Origin: Corynebacterium glyciniphilum AJ 3170 | GTDB taxonomy: Bacteria; Actinomycetota; Actinomycetes; Mycobacteriales; Mycobacteriaceae | Direction of reading: 5' to 3' | Assembly (NCBI RefSeq): GCF_000626675.1 | Contig: NZ_CP006842.1 | Location: 310,001 to 374,000 of the forward strand | Length of the DNA: 64,000 bases | Made by a program: the position numbers and the translations under genes | Notes under the pieces: generated by a model | Databases searched by the model: none | Seen by the model: only the letters and a program-made list of their open reading frames with translations | Told to the model about the DNA's origin: nothing | In this document: piece by piece, positions 16,857-25,222 of the stretch | How the letters are laid out: every line of letters begins with the position of its first letter | Numbering within the stretch: position 1 is the stretch's first letter

Positions 16857-17889
16857 TCCGCACCGCCGGCTGTTGCTGAGTGATGCAGTGGATCCCACCG
16901 CCGAACGCGAAGATGTCGCGGGCGTCGACGAGTTCCACCGTGCGACCGGGGTAGGCCTCGGCAAGAATGCTCCGTGCTCGCTCGTCGGCCTGTTTCTCAC
17001 CGAAGGCGCACAGGATGACTGCGTTGTTGCAGACCAGATGGTTGATATAGGAGTAGTCGACCCAGCCCTCCTCGTCCCGGAGGACATCGGGTGCCGGGAG
17101 GTCGACGATCGTCAGGGGGTTCCCGTTCACGTCAACGGCGGATTCCAGGACGGTGCGGAGTTCCCGGGTGACGTCATAGTCCGGGTGGTCAGGGTTGTCC
17201 TGGCGGTGCAGCAGGACATGGCCAGCCTCGGTGAACGAGGCGACGATGTCGACGTGGCCCCTCGTCCCGAATCCGTCATAGTCCCGGGTAAGACCACGGG
17301 GCAGCCAGATCGCGTGCCTGGTTCCCAGGCGGGCGTGGACCTCCTCCTCGACCTGCCCCTTGGTCCACCCGGGGTTCCGGTCCGGGTCGAGCTGGACGGA
17401 ATCGGTGAGCAGCACGGTGCCACGACCGTCGACATGCAGTCCGCCGCCTTCGCCGACCAACGGTGAGTCGTCGACGGGGATGTCGGCGGTGGCAGCGACG
17501 GTGGCGGCGAGCCGCGCGTCGTTCTCCCAGGCGGCCCAGGACTGTGCGCCCCACCCGTTGAAGATCCAATTCACGGCGCGCAGTGAGCCGTCGACGTCGT
17601 GGACGAACGTGGGCCCGGAATCGCGGATCCAGGCATCATCGAGTGGTGCGGTGACCAGGCTGATGCCGGTGGCGCCGGTGAGCATGTCGCGGGCGGTCTG
17701 TTCATCGTCAGGGTCAGCGACCAGGGTGACCGGCTCATAGAGTGCGACGGTGCGGGCGACCCGGGCCCAGGCGTCACGGGCACGGGCGAGGGTGTCGGAT
17801 CCGTCGGGGCCGAATGTGTCGTTGGCGGTGGGGAACGACATCCAGGTCCGCTCGTGCGGTGTCCATTCTGCGGGCATGGTGGTCGTCAT
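16849..17889 (-). CDS. Agmatine deiminase-family protein
   Basis: A 346-residue member of the guanidino-modifying (PAD_porph) fold. The C-terminal GGGIHCITQQ with Cys335 is the hallmark of agmatine deiminases, and DDAWIRDSGP, FNGWGAQ, GEGGGLHVDGRGT and GHVDIVASF supply the other substrate and catalytic residues. The expected reaction is agmatine plus water to N-carbamoylputrescine and ammonia; close relatives act on other guanidines. It overlaps the upstream transporter stop as ATGA and the downstream amidase by 8 bp. With an amine oxidase in the same operon, an agmatine or polyamine route is likely. Confidence 0.9.
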   Translation of the reverse strand: MTTTMPAEWTPHERTWMSFPTANDTFGPDGSDTLARARDAWARVARTVALYEPVTLVADPDDEQTARDMLTGATGISLVTAPLDDAWIRDSGPTFVHDVDGSLRAVNWIFNGWGAQSWAAWENDARLAATVAATADIPVDDSPLVGEGGGLHVDGRGTVLLTDSVQLDPDRNPGWTKGQVEEEVHARLGTRHAIWLPRGLTRDYDGFGTRGHVDIVASFTEAGHVLLHRQDNPDHPDYDVTRELRTVLESAVDVNGNPLTIVDLPAPDVLRDEEGWVDYSYINHLVCNNAVILCAFGEKQADERARSILAEAYPGRTVELVDARDIFAFGGGIHCITQQQPAVRNV

Positions 17890-19466
17890 GAGATCGGCTC
17901 CTCGGCGACGTCATCGAGGACATCGGCATTGTCGCTGGTGGATTCGGTGACGGGAAGGGTTTCGCCGCGGAAGAACGCAGGGTGCAGCACACGCGTCCAG
18001 ATCATCAGGACGACACCGATGAGCAGCACTCCGACACCGAGAATGAAGACCATGCCGACACCGGCGATCGAGTTCCCTGACCCGTAGTCGGGGTCGAGTG
18101 AGTCCACCGCGGTCTGCACGAACATGACCAGCAGGATGACCCCGCCGATCAGCGGAAAGAGGAAACGGAAGATGATGCTGCGTGCCGAAACGAAGAGTTC
18201 CTTTCGGAAGTACCAGACACAGGCCAGAGCGGTGATGCCGTAGTAGAAGCAGATCATCAGGCCCAGAGCGGTGATCGTGTCCCAGAGAGCATTCTCACTG
18301 ATCAGGCGGGTGATCGTGTAGAAAGCGCCGGCGGCTACCGCCGAGGTGATCGTTGCGACGGACGGGGTTCGGAACCGTGGGCTGATCTTCGAGAACACCG
18401 GGGGCAGGGCCTTGTAGTAGCCCATCGCCAGGAGCGTTCGCGACGGGGAGATCATCGTGGAATTCAAGGAGGAGAAGGACGAGGTCAGCACCGTGATCGA
18501 CATGAGGATCGCGAACGGTCCCATGATGGGACTCGCAAGCGCGGCGAACAACGATTCCTGGTTCTCCGGGTTACCTGCGCCAAGTCCCTCTGTGCCGGTA
18601 CCAGCCCATGCAACAACGCCGACGGCACACAGGGTGTAGATCGCGATGATGATCAGGACAGTGATGGTGGACGCCCGGCTGGCGGTGGTTTTCGGGTCCT
18701 TGGTTTCCTCGTTCATGGTCAGGGTTGTGTCCCATCCCCAGAACATGAAGATGGACAGGGAGATCCCTGCCGCGATCACGGAGAAGTTCTCAATGCCAGC
18801 TGGGTTGAACCAGTCGAGGCTGACCGGGGTGGGATCGAAGGAGCTGCCGTTGTTCGCCTGGACGATCGCGGAAACCGCGAAGGCGGTGAGCACCACGAGT
18901 TGGATGGCGACGAGGACGTACTGCAGCATTTTGGTCGAGCCCAGACCCCGGTAGGAAATCCAGGCGGCGATAGCGATGAAAACAAGGGTGGTGGGAATGT
19001 TCACCCAGAGATTCCGGGTGAGGTTGGCAATGTCGTCGTTGCTGAAGATCTGGCCGAGCAGGATATAGAGGAAATCCACGGCGACGGCGGCCAGGTTCGA
19101 CAGAACGATCACCGTGGCGGCGATTAACCCCCACCCGCCCATCCAACCGACCCACGGAGAGAATGCCTTAGTCGCCCACGTGAATGATGTTCCAGAATCA
19201 GGGAAACGGGAATTGAGCTCCCGGTAGCCGAACGCCACGAGCAGCATCGGCAGAAAACCGAGAATGAGGATGGCGGGTACGTGGGCACCGACCTCGGCGA
19301 TCGTGGGACCCAGTCCCGAGGTCAGCGTGTAAGCAGGGGCGATGCAGCCCACGCCGATGACGACAGTGCCGAGGACACCGATCTGCCCCTTGGCGAGACC
19401 TTTGTCGTGGGGAGCCGCGCTGGCCGTGACGCCACCTCCGGTGGTGTCTGTGGTGTGTGTGGTCAT
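17886..19466 (-). CDS. APC-superfamily amino acid/polyamine transporter
   Basis: A 526-residue permease with about 12 predicted helices. The first helix has GTVVIGVGCIAPAYTLTSGLGPTI, equivalent to the unwound substrate-binding helix of APC transporters, and FPDSGTSFTWATKAF follows helix 2. It lies four bases after the universal stress gene and overlaps the agmatine-deiminase gene as ATGA. By context it imports putrescine, agmatine or a related amine; antiport cannot be excluded. Confidence 0.9.
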   Translation of the reverse strand: MTTHTTDTTGGGVTASAAPHDKGLAKGQIGVLGTVVIGVGCIAPAYTLTSGLGPTIAEVGAHVPAILILGFLPMLLVAFGYRELNSRFPDSGTSFTWATKAFSPWVGWMGGWGLIAATVIVLSNLAAVAVDFLYILLGQIFSNDDIANLTRNLWVNIPTTLVFIAIAAWISYRGLGSTKMLQYVLVAIQLVVLTAFAVSAIVQANNGSSFDPTPVSLDWFNPAGIENFSVIAAGISLSIFMFWGWDTTLTMNEETKDPKTTASRASTITVLIIIAIYTLCAVGVVAWAGTGTEGLGAGNPENQESLFAALASPIMGPFAILMSITVLTSSFSSLNSTMISPSRTLLAMGYYKALPPVFSKISPRFRTPSVATITSAVAAGAFYTITRLISENALWDTITALGLMICFYYGITALACVWYFRKELFVSARSIIFRFLFPLIGGVILLVMFVQTAVDSLDPDYGSGNSIAGVGMVFILGVGVLLIGVVLMIWTRVLHPAFFRGETLPVTESTSDNADVLDDVAEEPIS

Positions 19467-19470
19467 GGTG

Positions 19471-20403
19471 TCAGCCCTCCGTGACGGGTTCGGTGGGGTC
19501 GGGGGCAGGGGCGTGGAACGAATAGCCGGACGGGATGACGATCACCGGTACTGGTGCCACGCGCAGCATCTTCGTGGCTGTCGAGCCCAGAAACATACGT
19601 CCGCGGGACGCCAGGCGGGAGGAGGCGACGAGAACGATCTCGTCATCGTGCCAGGTGAGTTCAGCCATTGCACCGGGGACGTCACGGCCGGTGGCGATAT
19701 GCGTTGTGGCGCGACCTGATTCCACGAGTTCGGTTGCATCCTCCGCCAGACGCTTCGTGGCGTAAGTCTCGAGGTCGTCGAGGACGTCGGTGGTTATCTC
19801 GGACTGGTCATCCGGCACCGCTTTGTCGGCGACGTCCAGTGTCACCAGGGACACGAGTCGGAGAGGGATGCCGCGGTTGCGGGCGGTGACGATCGCCTCG
19901 CCGATAAGGTCGGTGACGCCGCGCCGGGGGCCGAACATGGCAGTGACGTGCCCGAGCGGGCCGGGGTGGTCGTAGCCTGCCGGAGCCAATGCCACCGGGA
20001 CGTGGGAGGCGTGCAGCAGGTGGGAGGCCATTGTTCCCAGTCGGTGCCGGCGAAGAAGCCCACCGGGGCGGGAACCGGTGACGATGAGTCCAGCTCCAAG
20101 ACGTCGGGTGGCGGCTAGAAGTCCTTCGGGGGCAGATTGAGCGGGGACAAGCAGGGTAGAGCACCGGACATCGTCGGGGACGGTCATCGCCGCTTCGTCG
20201 AGCCACGTCTGCAGCTGACGGTCGCGGATGCGTCCGTAGCTCTGGTCGAAAGGTTGGGCGGCGGTGAAGGCGTCGTCCTCGGGGGCGACCATCACGAGGT
20301 ACAGGTGGGCGTCACGTTCCCGGGCAATCGCTATGCCGAGACGCAGGGCGTCCTGTCCGGTGGACGTCGCGCTGTAGCCGACGATGATGTGCGCGGTGGT
20401 CAT
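19471..20403 (-). CDS. Tandem-domain universal stress protein (UspA family)
   Basis: A 310-residue protein made of two UspA domains (about 1-145 and 150-300). Each ends with an ATP-site-like segment: TGSRPGGLLRRHRLGTMASH in the first, and SSRLASRGRMFLGSTA followed by VPVIVIP in the second. Such proteins bind ATP and are often paired with transporters in actinobacteria. It lies between the amine oxidase (3 bp) and the APC transporter (4 bp), so it may tune or sense transporter activity. Confidence 0.9.
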   Translation of the reverse strand: MTTAHIIVGYSATSTGQDALRLGIAIARERDAHLYLVMVAPEDDAFTAAQPFDQSYGRIRDRQLQTWLDEAAMTVPDDVRCSTLLVPAQSAPEGLLAATRRLGAGLIVTGSRPGGLLRRHRLGTMASHLLHASHVPVALAPAGYDHPGPLGHVTAMFGPRRGVTDLIGEAIVTARNRGIPLRLVSLVTLDVADKAVPDDQSEITTDVLDDLETYATKRLAEDATELVESGRATTHIATGRDVPGAMAELTWHDDEIVLVASSRLASRGRMFLGSTATKMLRVAPVPVIVIPSGYSFHAPAPDPTEPVTEG

Positions 20404-20406
20404 GGC

Positions 20407-21906
20407 TCAGAGTCCTTCGATGATGCTCTTCGCCACGGATTCGCCGATGCGCACCGCACCGTCGACGTGCTGGTATCCCTCGGCGGCGATGTCGGAGCAG
20501 GCGTAGTGGATCGGACCGGTCGGCTGGTTCTGCAGGTGGCCCCAGCGGTGGAGTCCGCCCAGGTCGTAGCTGGTGGCGTAGGCGCCCCGGGTCCACTCCT
20601 CGGCGGCCATGTCGGACAGGTAGAAGGCGATGGGGTTCATGGCCTCCGGGCCGAGGTAGTCGGCCATGGCGGAGAGGATGGCCTCCTTGCGCTCTGCCTC
20701 GGGCAGCGCCCACATCTTCTCGGCGTAGACGTCGGAGATGAACCCGACGAGTGTGCCGTTGGTGTCCTCCACCGGAGTTCCGTCCGGGCCGGCCTGGACG
20801 TTGGTGTTGTCGTAGACCTCCTGCACCAGACGTCCGCCGCCGAAGGACGTGCCGGACAGTCCTTTGTCGCGCCAGAACGGCGTCTCGTAGACGGCATGGA
20901 CCTTGATGACCAGACCCATGGAGATGTGCTGGTGCGCGATGTGCTGCTCGCGAGGCATCGGAGGGACGAACTGGATACGGTTGTACAGGTTCGGTGGAAC
21001 AGCCAGCACCACGTTCTTGGCGTGGACCGTCGCGCCGTCGGCAACCACGGTGACGTCGCCGGCGGCGCCGTTGTCGCGGACGCCGTTGCGTACGTCGGCG
21101 CGGATGTTGTTGGCATCGTCGGCGGTCGACGGGTCAACTTCGTGCCAGGTGACCTCGCGGACCGGGGAGGATAGGACGATGTCACCACCGAGCTCACGGA
21201 TCTTTTCGGCGAGGGTGAGTGACACCGACTGCATGCCACCGACCACACGCTTGTCGAGGATGAAGTCCTCGTCAACGAGATTGGAGAAAGAGCCGGCGGA
21301 TGCGGCCATGAGTACGGCCTGCAGCGTGGAGAAGGCGTACGACGGCTTGGTGAGCATGCCCGAGGCGACATAGATCGAGACGTTGTCGATGGCCTCCTGG
21401 TCGTCGCTGTGCTGGCTGAGCCAGTCGCGGAACGGGACGGTGTCGAGCTCCTGCGCACGCGCGGCGGCCCAGGGGGCTTCAGCGCCGACCTCGAGGACGA
21501 GGTCGTCCATGAGTTTGATCAGCTTGTCCATCTCCGCCTCGGTTTCGGAGGAGCAGGGGAGGCGGTCACCCTCGTAGGTGTGGCGGGAGCCGTCGGGGGA
21601 GACGTACACGGACTTGCCCTCGCGGTAGCGCTGGTAGGTCTCCAGCCCGAGTTCGTCAACGAGGTCGCTCAGCCGCGTCTGGTCGGGGGAGATCCACTGG
21701 CCACCGATCTCGATGAAGTGGGGGTTGTCGTTCTCGTCGAGGACGTGGCCGTTCCAGGTGCGGCCGCCGACGCGGTCGCGGGCCTCCAGGACGGTAACGG
21801 ACTTGCCGGCTTTGACCAGGGTGTAGGCAGCGGTGAGACCAGCGGGGCCTGCGCCGATGACGACGACGTCACGGTCAACAACCGCTTCAGGGGTGGTGTG
21901 GCTCAT
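20407..21906 (-). CDS. Flavin-dependent amine oxidase (putrescine oxidase-like)
   Basis: A 499-residue FAD enzyme of the monoamine oxidase/putrescine oxidase family. The N-terminus holds the dinucleotide fold VVIGAGPAGLTAAYTLVKAG and LEARDRVGGRTW, and the C-terminus the second FAD segment (HYACSDIAAEGYQHVDGAV). It would oxidise a primary amine to an aldehyde with hydrogen peroxide and ammonia. ATG 21906 was chosen over a longer frame because AAGGAGG lies eight bases upstream. It is the first gene of the eight-gene minus-strand operon and divergent from a TetR gene. Putrescine is likely in view of gabT/gabD nearby, but other amines are possible. Confidence 0.9.
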   Translation of the reverse strand: MSHTTPEAVVDRDVVVIGAGPAGLTAAYTLVKAGKSVTVLEARDRVGGRTWNGHVLDENDNPHFIEIGGQWISPDQTRLSDLVDELGLETYQRYREGKSVYVSPDGSRHTYEGDRLPCSSETEAEMDKLIKLMDDLVLEVGAEAPWAAARAQELDTVPFRDWLSQHSDDQEAIDNVSIYVASGMLTKPSYAFSTLQAVLMAASAGSFSNLVDEDFILDKRVVGGMQSVSLTLAEKIRELGGDIVLSSPVREVTWHEVDPSTADDANNIRADVRNGVRDNGAAGDVTVVADGATVHAKNVVLAVPPNLYNRIQFVPPMPREQHIAHQHISMGLVIKVHAVYETPFWRDKGLSGTSFGGGRLVQEVYDNTNVQAGPDGTPVEDTNGTLVGFISDVYAEKMWALPEAERKEAILSAMADYLGPEAMNPIAFYLSDMAAEEWTRGAYATSYDLGGLHRWGHLQNQPTGPIHYACSDIAAEGYQHVDGAVRIGESVAKSIIEGL

Positions 21907-21931
21907 GAATGTGTCCTCCTTGTTAAATGAA

Positions 21932-21950
21932 TCACGTTCGTTTACCGTGA
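21932..21950. promoter_or_regulatory. Candidate TetR operator upstream of the amine oxidase operon
   Basis: TCACG (21932-21936) and CGTGA (21946-21950) form an inverted repeat with 9 bp between, 26 bp upstream of the amine oxidase start codon and next to its ribosome site. The divergent TetR gene at 22174 is the natural candidate to bind it. The arms are short, so this is tentative. Confidence 0.4.
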
Positions 21951-22173
21951 CCGTACATCCCCCACTGTCGGAGCGCCAGACCTGTCGCCGGAAAAACAGT
22001 GCATCTGTCATCTCCCGGAGGAGGGTGTCATTTCGCTTCGGCACCCGTCACCTGGGACAATGCTGAGCGTGGTGGTGTCGTAAATTATTCGGTGATATTT
22101 CCGGTCCGGGACACACTGGATGGCGTACAGATCGGCAGAGAGGGCTGAAGTAGTTGTGACGGAGGAACAGTCG

Positions 22174-22881
22174 ATGCCAGGCTCAGGTCGGACAGGGCGG
22201 GCACGGCGGGCCGGTCGGCCGTCTGCGCCGGTACTCGACCGTGGGCGCATTGCCGATGCTGCACTGGCCATTGTCACGGACGAAGGGCAGTCGAGGCTCA
22301 CGATGAAACGGCTGGCGGATCGTCTGGGGGTGTCGGTCTCCGCCCTCTACAATCACATCGCCAACAAGGCGGACCTGTTGCTGCTGGTGGAGGACGCGGT
22401 GATGTCCCGGGTGGATGCGTCCGCACTTGGGGAGCTCGTCGACGCGCAGAGCCCTGCCACGACGTTGCCGGATGCATTGCGGTCCTGGGGGCGATCGTAC
22501 CGGGACGTTTTCGCGGCATACCCGGAGCTTGTGCCCCTTATCGCCACGATGCCGGTCTCCGGTGCCCCCGCGACGCGGCGAATGTACGAGACGGTGGCGG
22601 CGGGGCTGGTGGCGGCGGGAGTCCCCAGGGCGCAGGTGGTGACTGTGATCGTCTCCTTCGAATCCTTCCTGTATGGCTCGGCGATGGATGCCAACGCTCC
22701 GACGGAGATCTTCTCCTCAGCGCCGGAGGAGTCGGACGCGCCGACGTTCCAGGCGGCGGTGGGGGCATTCACTGCGCGGGTCACGGACGCCCCGTCCTGC
22801 GCAGTGAACCCCTATGCCGACGATCCCTTCGAATGGGGACTGCAGGCACTCGTGGACCGCACGGTGGCGATCGCCCATTGA
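22174..22881 (+). CDS. TetR-family regulator of the amine operon
   Basis: A 235-residue TetR protein with a basic N-terminal tail (GRTGRARRAGRP) before the helix-turn-helix (about 20-70: RIADAALAIVTDEGQSRLTM, KRLADRLGVSVSALYNHI). The C-terminal half is of the TetR_C type found in TetR/ActII-like proteins. ATG 22174 is set by GGAGGA eight bases upstream. Divergence from the amine oxidase operon makes it the likely local regulator; effector unknown, an amine or aldehyde being plausible. Confidence 0.88.
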   Translation: MPGSGRTGRARRAGRPSAPVLDRGRIADAALAIVTDEGQSRLTMKRLADRLGVSVSALYNHIANKADLLLLVEDAVMSRVDASALGELVDAQSPATTLPDALRSWGRSYRDVFAAYPELVPLIATMPVSGAPATRRMYETVAAGLVAAGVPRAQVVTVIVSFESFLYGSAMDANAPTEIFSSAPEESDAPTFQAAVGAFTARVTDAPSCAVNPYADDPFEWGLQALVDRTVAIAH

Positions 22882-22912
22882 TTCGCGATGCGCAACAGGC
22901 TGCATTGAAGTT

Positions 22913-23191
22913 GTGATCATTTCCTTCCGGCACAAAGGACTCCGGCGGTTCTATGAGTCTGGGAGTGTCGAGGGCATTCAGCCACGACATGCTAAACGGT
23001 TGAGGTTGCAGTTGTCTGCACTCGAATCCGCGGCTCTCATACAGGATCTCGACCTTCCCGGTTGGCGTCTGCATCCACTTCTCGGAAACCGAAGAGGACG
23101 TTGGTCAATCCGGGTAAGCGGTAGCTGGAGAGTTACATTCGAGTTCGATGAAGGGAACGTACATGTGCTCGACTACGAGGACTACCACTGA
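22913..23191 (+). CDS. higB: HigB-type toxin (RelE superfamily)
   Basis: A 92-residue protein beginning ISFRHKGLRRFYESG and ending VLDYEDYH, with LPGWRLHPLLGNRRGRWSIR and SGSWRVTFEF in the middle. These are the hallmarks of HigB/Plasmid-maintenance killer toxins, ribosome-dependent mRNA interferases. Toxin-before-antitoxin order is the HigBA rule and is seen here. The start GTG 22913 gives the family length; no strong ribosome site is visible. It begins 31 bp after the TetR gene and precedes higA. Confidence 0.9.
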   Translation: MIISFRHKGLRRFYESGSVEGIQPRHAKRLRLQLSALESAALIQDLDLPGWRLHPLLGNRRGRWSIRVSGSWRVTFEFDEGNVHVLDYEDYH

Positions 23192-23228
23192 ACCTTTAGT
23201 CAGGGACGAAAGGATGAGGAGAATGACG

Positions 23229-23567
23229 ATGCATGCCCCGGCCCATCCGGGTGAGTTCATCACCGAGACGTATCTCGAAGAGCTCGGTCTCAGCGGGCGT
23301 CAACTCGCGGCAGCCTTGGGTGTCGCACCGTCCACGGTGTCGCGGCTTCTGCGCGGCGACAGCGGTGTCACCGGTGAGATGGCGGTGAGGCTTTCCGCTG
23401 CCCTCGGCACCTCCCCGGAGCTGTGGATGAATATGCAGAAGAACTATGACCTCTGGGAAGCGTCACAGCGTGTCGATGTCACGCAGGTTCATGCACTGTG
23501 GCGGGCACCGGGCGCTGAAGGTTCGCCGGATTCTCCGGACAGCCGCATCACGGGCGGTGCCTCATAA
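23229..23567 (+). CDS. higA: HigA-type antitoxin
   Basis: A 112-residue antitoxin with the canonical start MHAPAHPGEFITETYLEELGLS and an XRE helix-turn-helix (about 19-55, GRQLAAALGVAPSTVSRLLRG), then SGVTGEMAVRLSAALGTSPELWMNMQ, the HigA signature. It neutralises HigB and represses its own operon. ATG 23229 is preferred because AGGAG sits seven bases upstream; ATGs at 23214 and 23223 are in frame too. The C-terminal 20 residues (rich in Pro, Ser, Asp) are extra compared with most HigA. The 3' end converges on the PucR gene with ten bases between. Confidence 0.9.
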   Translation: MHAPAHPGEFITETYLEELGLSGRQLAAALGVAPSTVSRLLRGDSGVTGEMAVRLSAALGTSPELWMNMQKNYDLWEASQRVDVTQVHALWRAPGAEGSPDSPDSRITGGAS

Positions 23568-23577
23568 GTCGGACCGC

Positions 23578-25092
23578 TCACCGTCGCGTCACCGACACCA
23601 GCAGCAGCTCGGCACGGACGACCGGATCGTTCAGGTCCACTTCGCAGATCGTCGCGATACGGTCCAGGCGCGACCGCACCGTATGCCGGTGGACCCCCAG
23701 AATCTCTGCGGTTGTCGCCACCCGGCACCCGCTACGCAGCCAGGTCGCCAGCGTGGCCTGCAACCCGTCCTCGGCCGAGGCCAGACGGTCGATGGTCTCC
23801 GAGGCCCGCTGGTCCAGTGCGGCCCGAACATCCGGTTGCTCCAGCCAGTCCGTCCCTGCTTCGTATGGACCGACATGAGTGCCTGGCGCCAATGTCCGCG
23901 CCGCGGTTTCGAGTCGCTGCACTCGTTCCAGGGTCACATTGTTCCAGGACATGGGTTCCCCGACCGCGATGCGTACCCGGGACGCGCTGTCGCCGAACCC
24001 TGCTGCGATGGCGTCCACCGCCCGCGTCCCCCGGAACAGGAACAGCGCGCTCGCGGTATCCAGGGCCGTGCCCGGCAGGTCAGTGACGAAGAGGTGGCTG
24101 CCGGTGTGGGACGCCGCCTGGTCCGCTGCGGTGACGGCCCGGTCCAGGTCGGCGCGGCGGTCCGCCGCCACGACCGTCGGGCGGACCAGCCCTTCGCCGT
24201 CCGATGCTTCATCAAGCACCCGTCCCATCGACTGCTCTCCGCCGTCCAGGCCCAGTAACAGTTGCAGTGCCAGGGCGTTCAGCTCGGTGCGGCTGCGGCG
24301 CAGGTACGCGGGGCGCTGGAGGAGGATGTCCGCGAGGCCGGCAGCATGCTTGATCACCGACCTGTCGTGTGGACTGAACGGATGGCCGGCGACCATGGTA
24401 ATCAGATGGAACCTGTCTCCTTGTGGGGTCATACGCTGGGTGATTCGCCACCGTCCGTCTGAATCGTCGACACCACTGGCGCGTTGTTCACGGGCGACGG
24501 TTACCGCCGACTGTCCCGTACGGTTATGGTGCCCGTGCAGGCGGCCGTCACTGTCTGTGACGGCTACGGCGGCGTCCAACTGGCGGGCGGTGACCGTCAG
24601 GAGTTCGTCGAGACCGCCACGCACGGCAGCGGCGCTGAGCTTCTCCTGGGTGACAACCAGCCCTTCCTGTTCGCGGCGGCTGCGTCGGGCACGCTCCTCC
24701 GTCACGGTGTTGAGTATCGAGATGAACGCCGTGTGACGCGGAACCTCAAAGACGGCGATGCCGTACCGTCGCGCCGCCTGAATCAGCGAACCCGGAACAG
24801 TAGGGAAGAAGAGGCCTGTGCCGAATCCGATCGCCGTGACGTCAGCTTCGGCGAGACGATCGACGTAGGCAGGGAAGGGGTCGTCGTCCGTCGTGGGGTG
24901 CGACGTTTCCCGGGCGAGTGCTACCCCGACGGTGAGGACGACCGCCCGGGGCTGCAGGAACTCCCGGGGATCGGTGAGCTCGGTGGGCTGGATGACCGAG
25001 AAAGCGGCGTCTGGGTCGTCTGTACTAGACGTCGGACGCAGGTCGAGTGCTCGCTGGGCGCGGAGCCACCGCAGGGGGATGTCGTCGTCCAT
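23578..25092 (-). CDS. PucR-family transcriptional regulator of GABA genes
   Basis: A 504-residue regulator. Residues about 15-130 form an N-terminal PucR domain (GFGTGLFFPTVPGSLIQAARRYGIAVFEVP), the centre is a GGDEF-like CdaR region, and the C-terminus (about 440-495) is the HTH_30 domain with TAEILGVHRHTVRSRLDRI. PucR proteins activate purine, GABA or polyamine catabolic genes upon effector binding. It is divergent from gabT-gabD, which it very probably controls. The start ATG 25092 is unambiguous. The purine alternative is less likely because no purine gene is adjacent (uraD is 38 kb away). Confidence 0.9.
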   Translation of the reverse strand: MDDDIPLRWLRAQRALDLRPTSSTDDPDAAFSVIQPTELTDPREFLQPRAVVLTVGVALARETSHPTTDDDPFPAYVDRLAEADVTAIGFGTGLFFPTVPGSLIQAARRYGIAVFEVPRHTAFISILNTVTEERARRSRREQEGLVVTQEKLSAAAVRGGLDELLTVTARQLDAAVAVTDSDGRLHGHHNRTGQSAVTVAREQRASGVDDSDGRWRITQRMTPQGDRFHLITMVAGHPFSPHDRSVIKHAAGLADILLQRPAYLRRSRTELNALALQLLLGLDGGEQSMGRVLDEASDGEGLVRPTVVAADRRADLDRAVTAADQAASHTGSHLFVTDLPGTALDTASALFLFRGTRAVDAIAAGFGDSASRVRIAVGEPMSWNNVTLERVQRLETAARTLAPGTHVGPYEAGTDWLEQPDVRAALDQRASETIDRLASAEDGLQATLATWLRSGCRVATTAEILGVHRHTVRSRLDRIATICEVDLNDPVVRAELLLVSVTRR

Positions 25093-25222
25093 GGCCTAAC
25101 TGTACATACTGGAAGAGAAAGTTCGCCGTATTGTCCATGTCGCTCAGATCACGTTCCGGCGCATAATGGCATCCACGAACACCGGAAGACCGATCCCGAA
25201 CAGAATGACAAGGAGACTCCCG

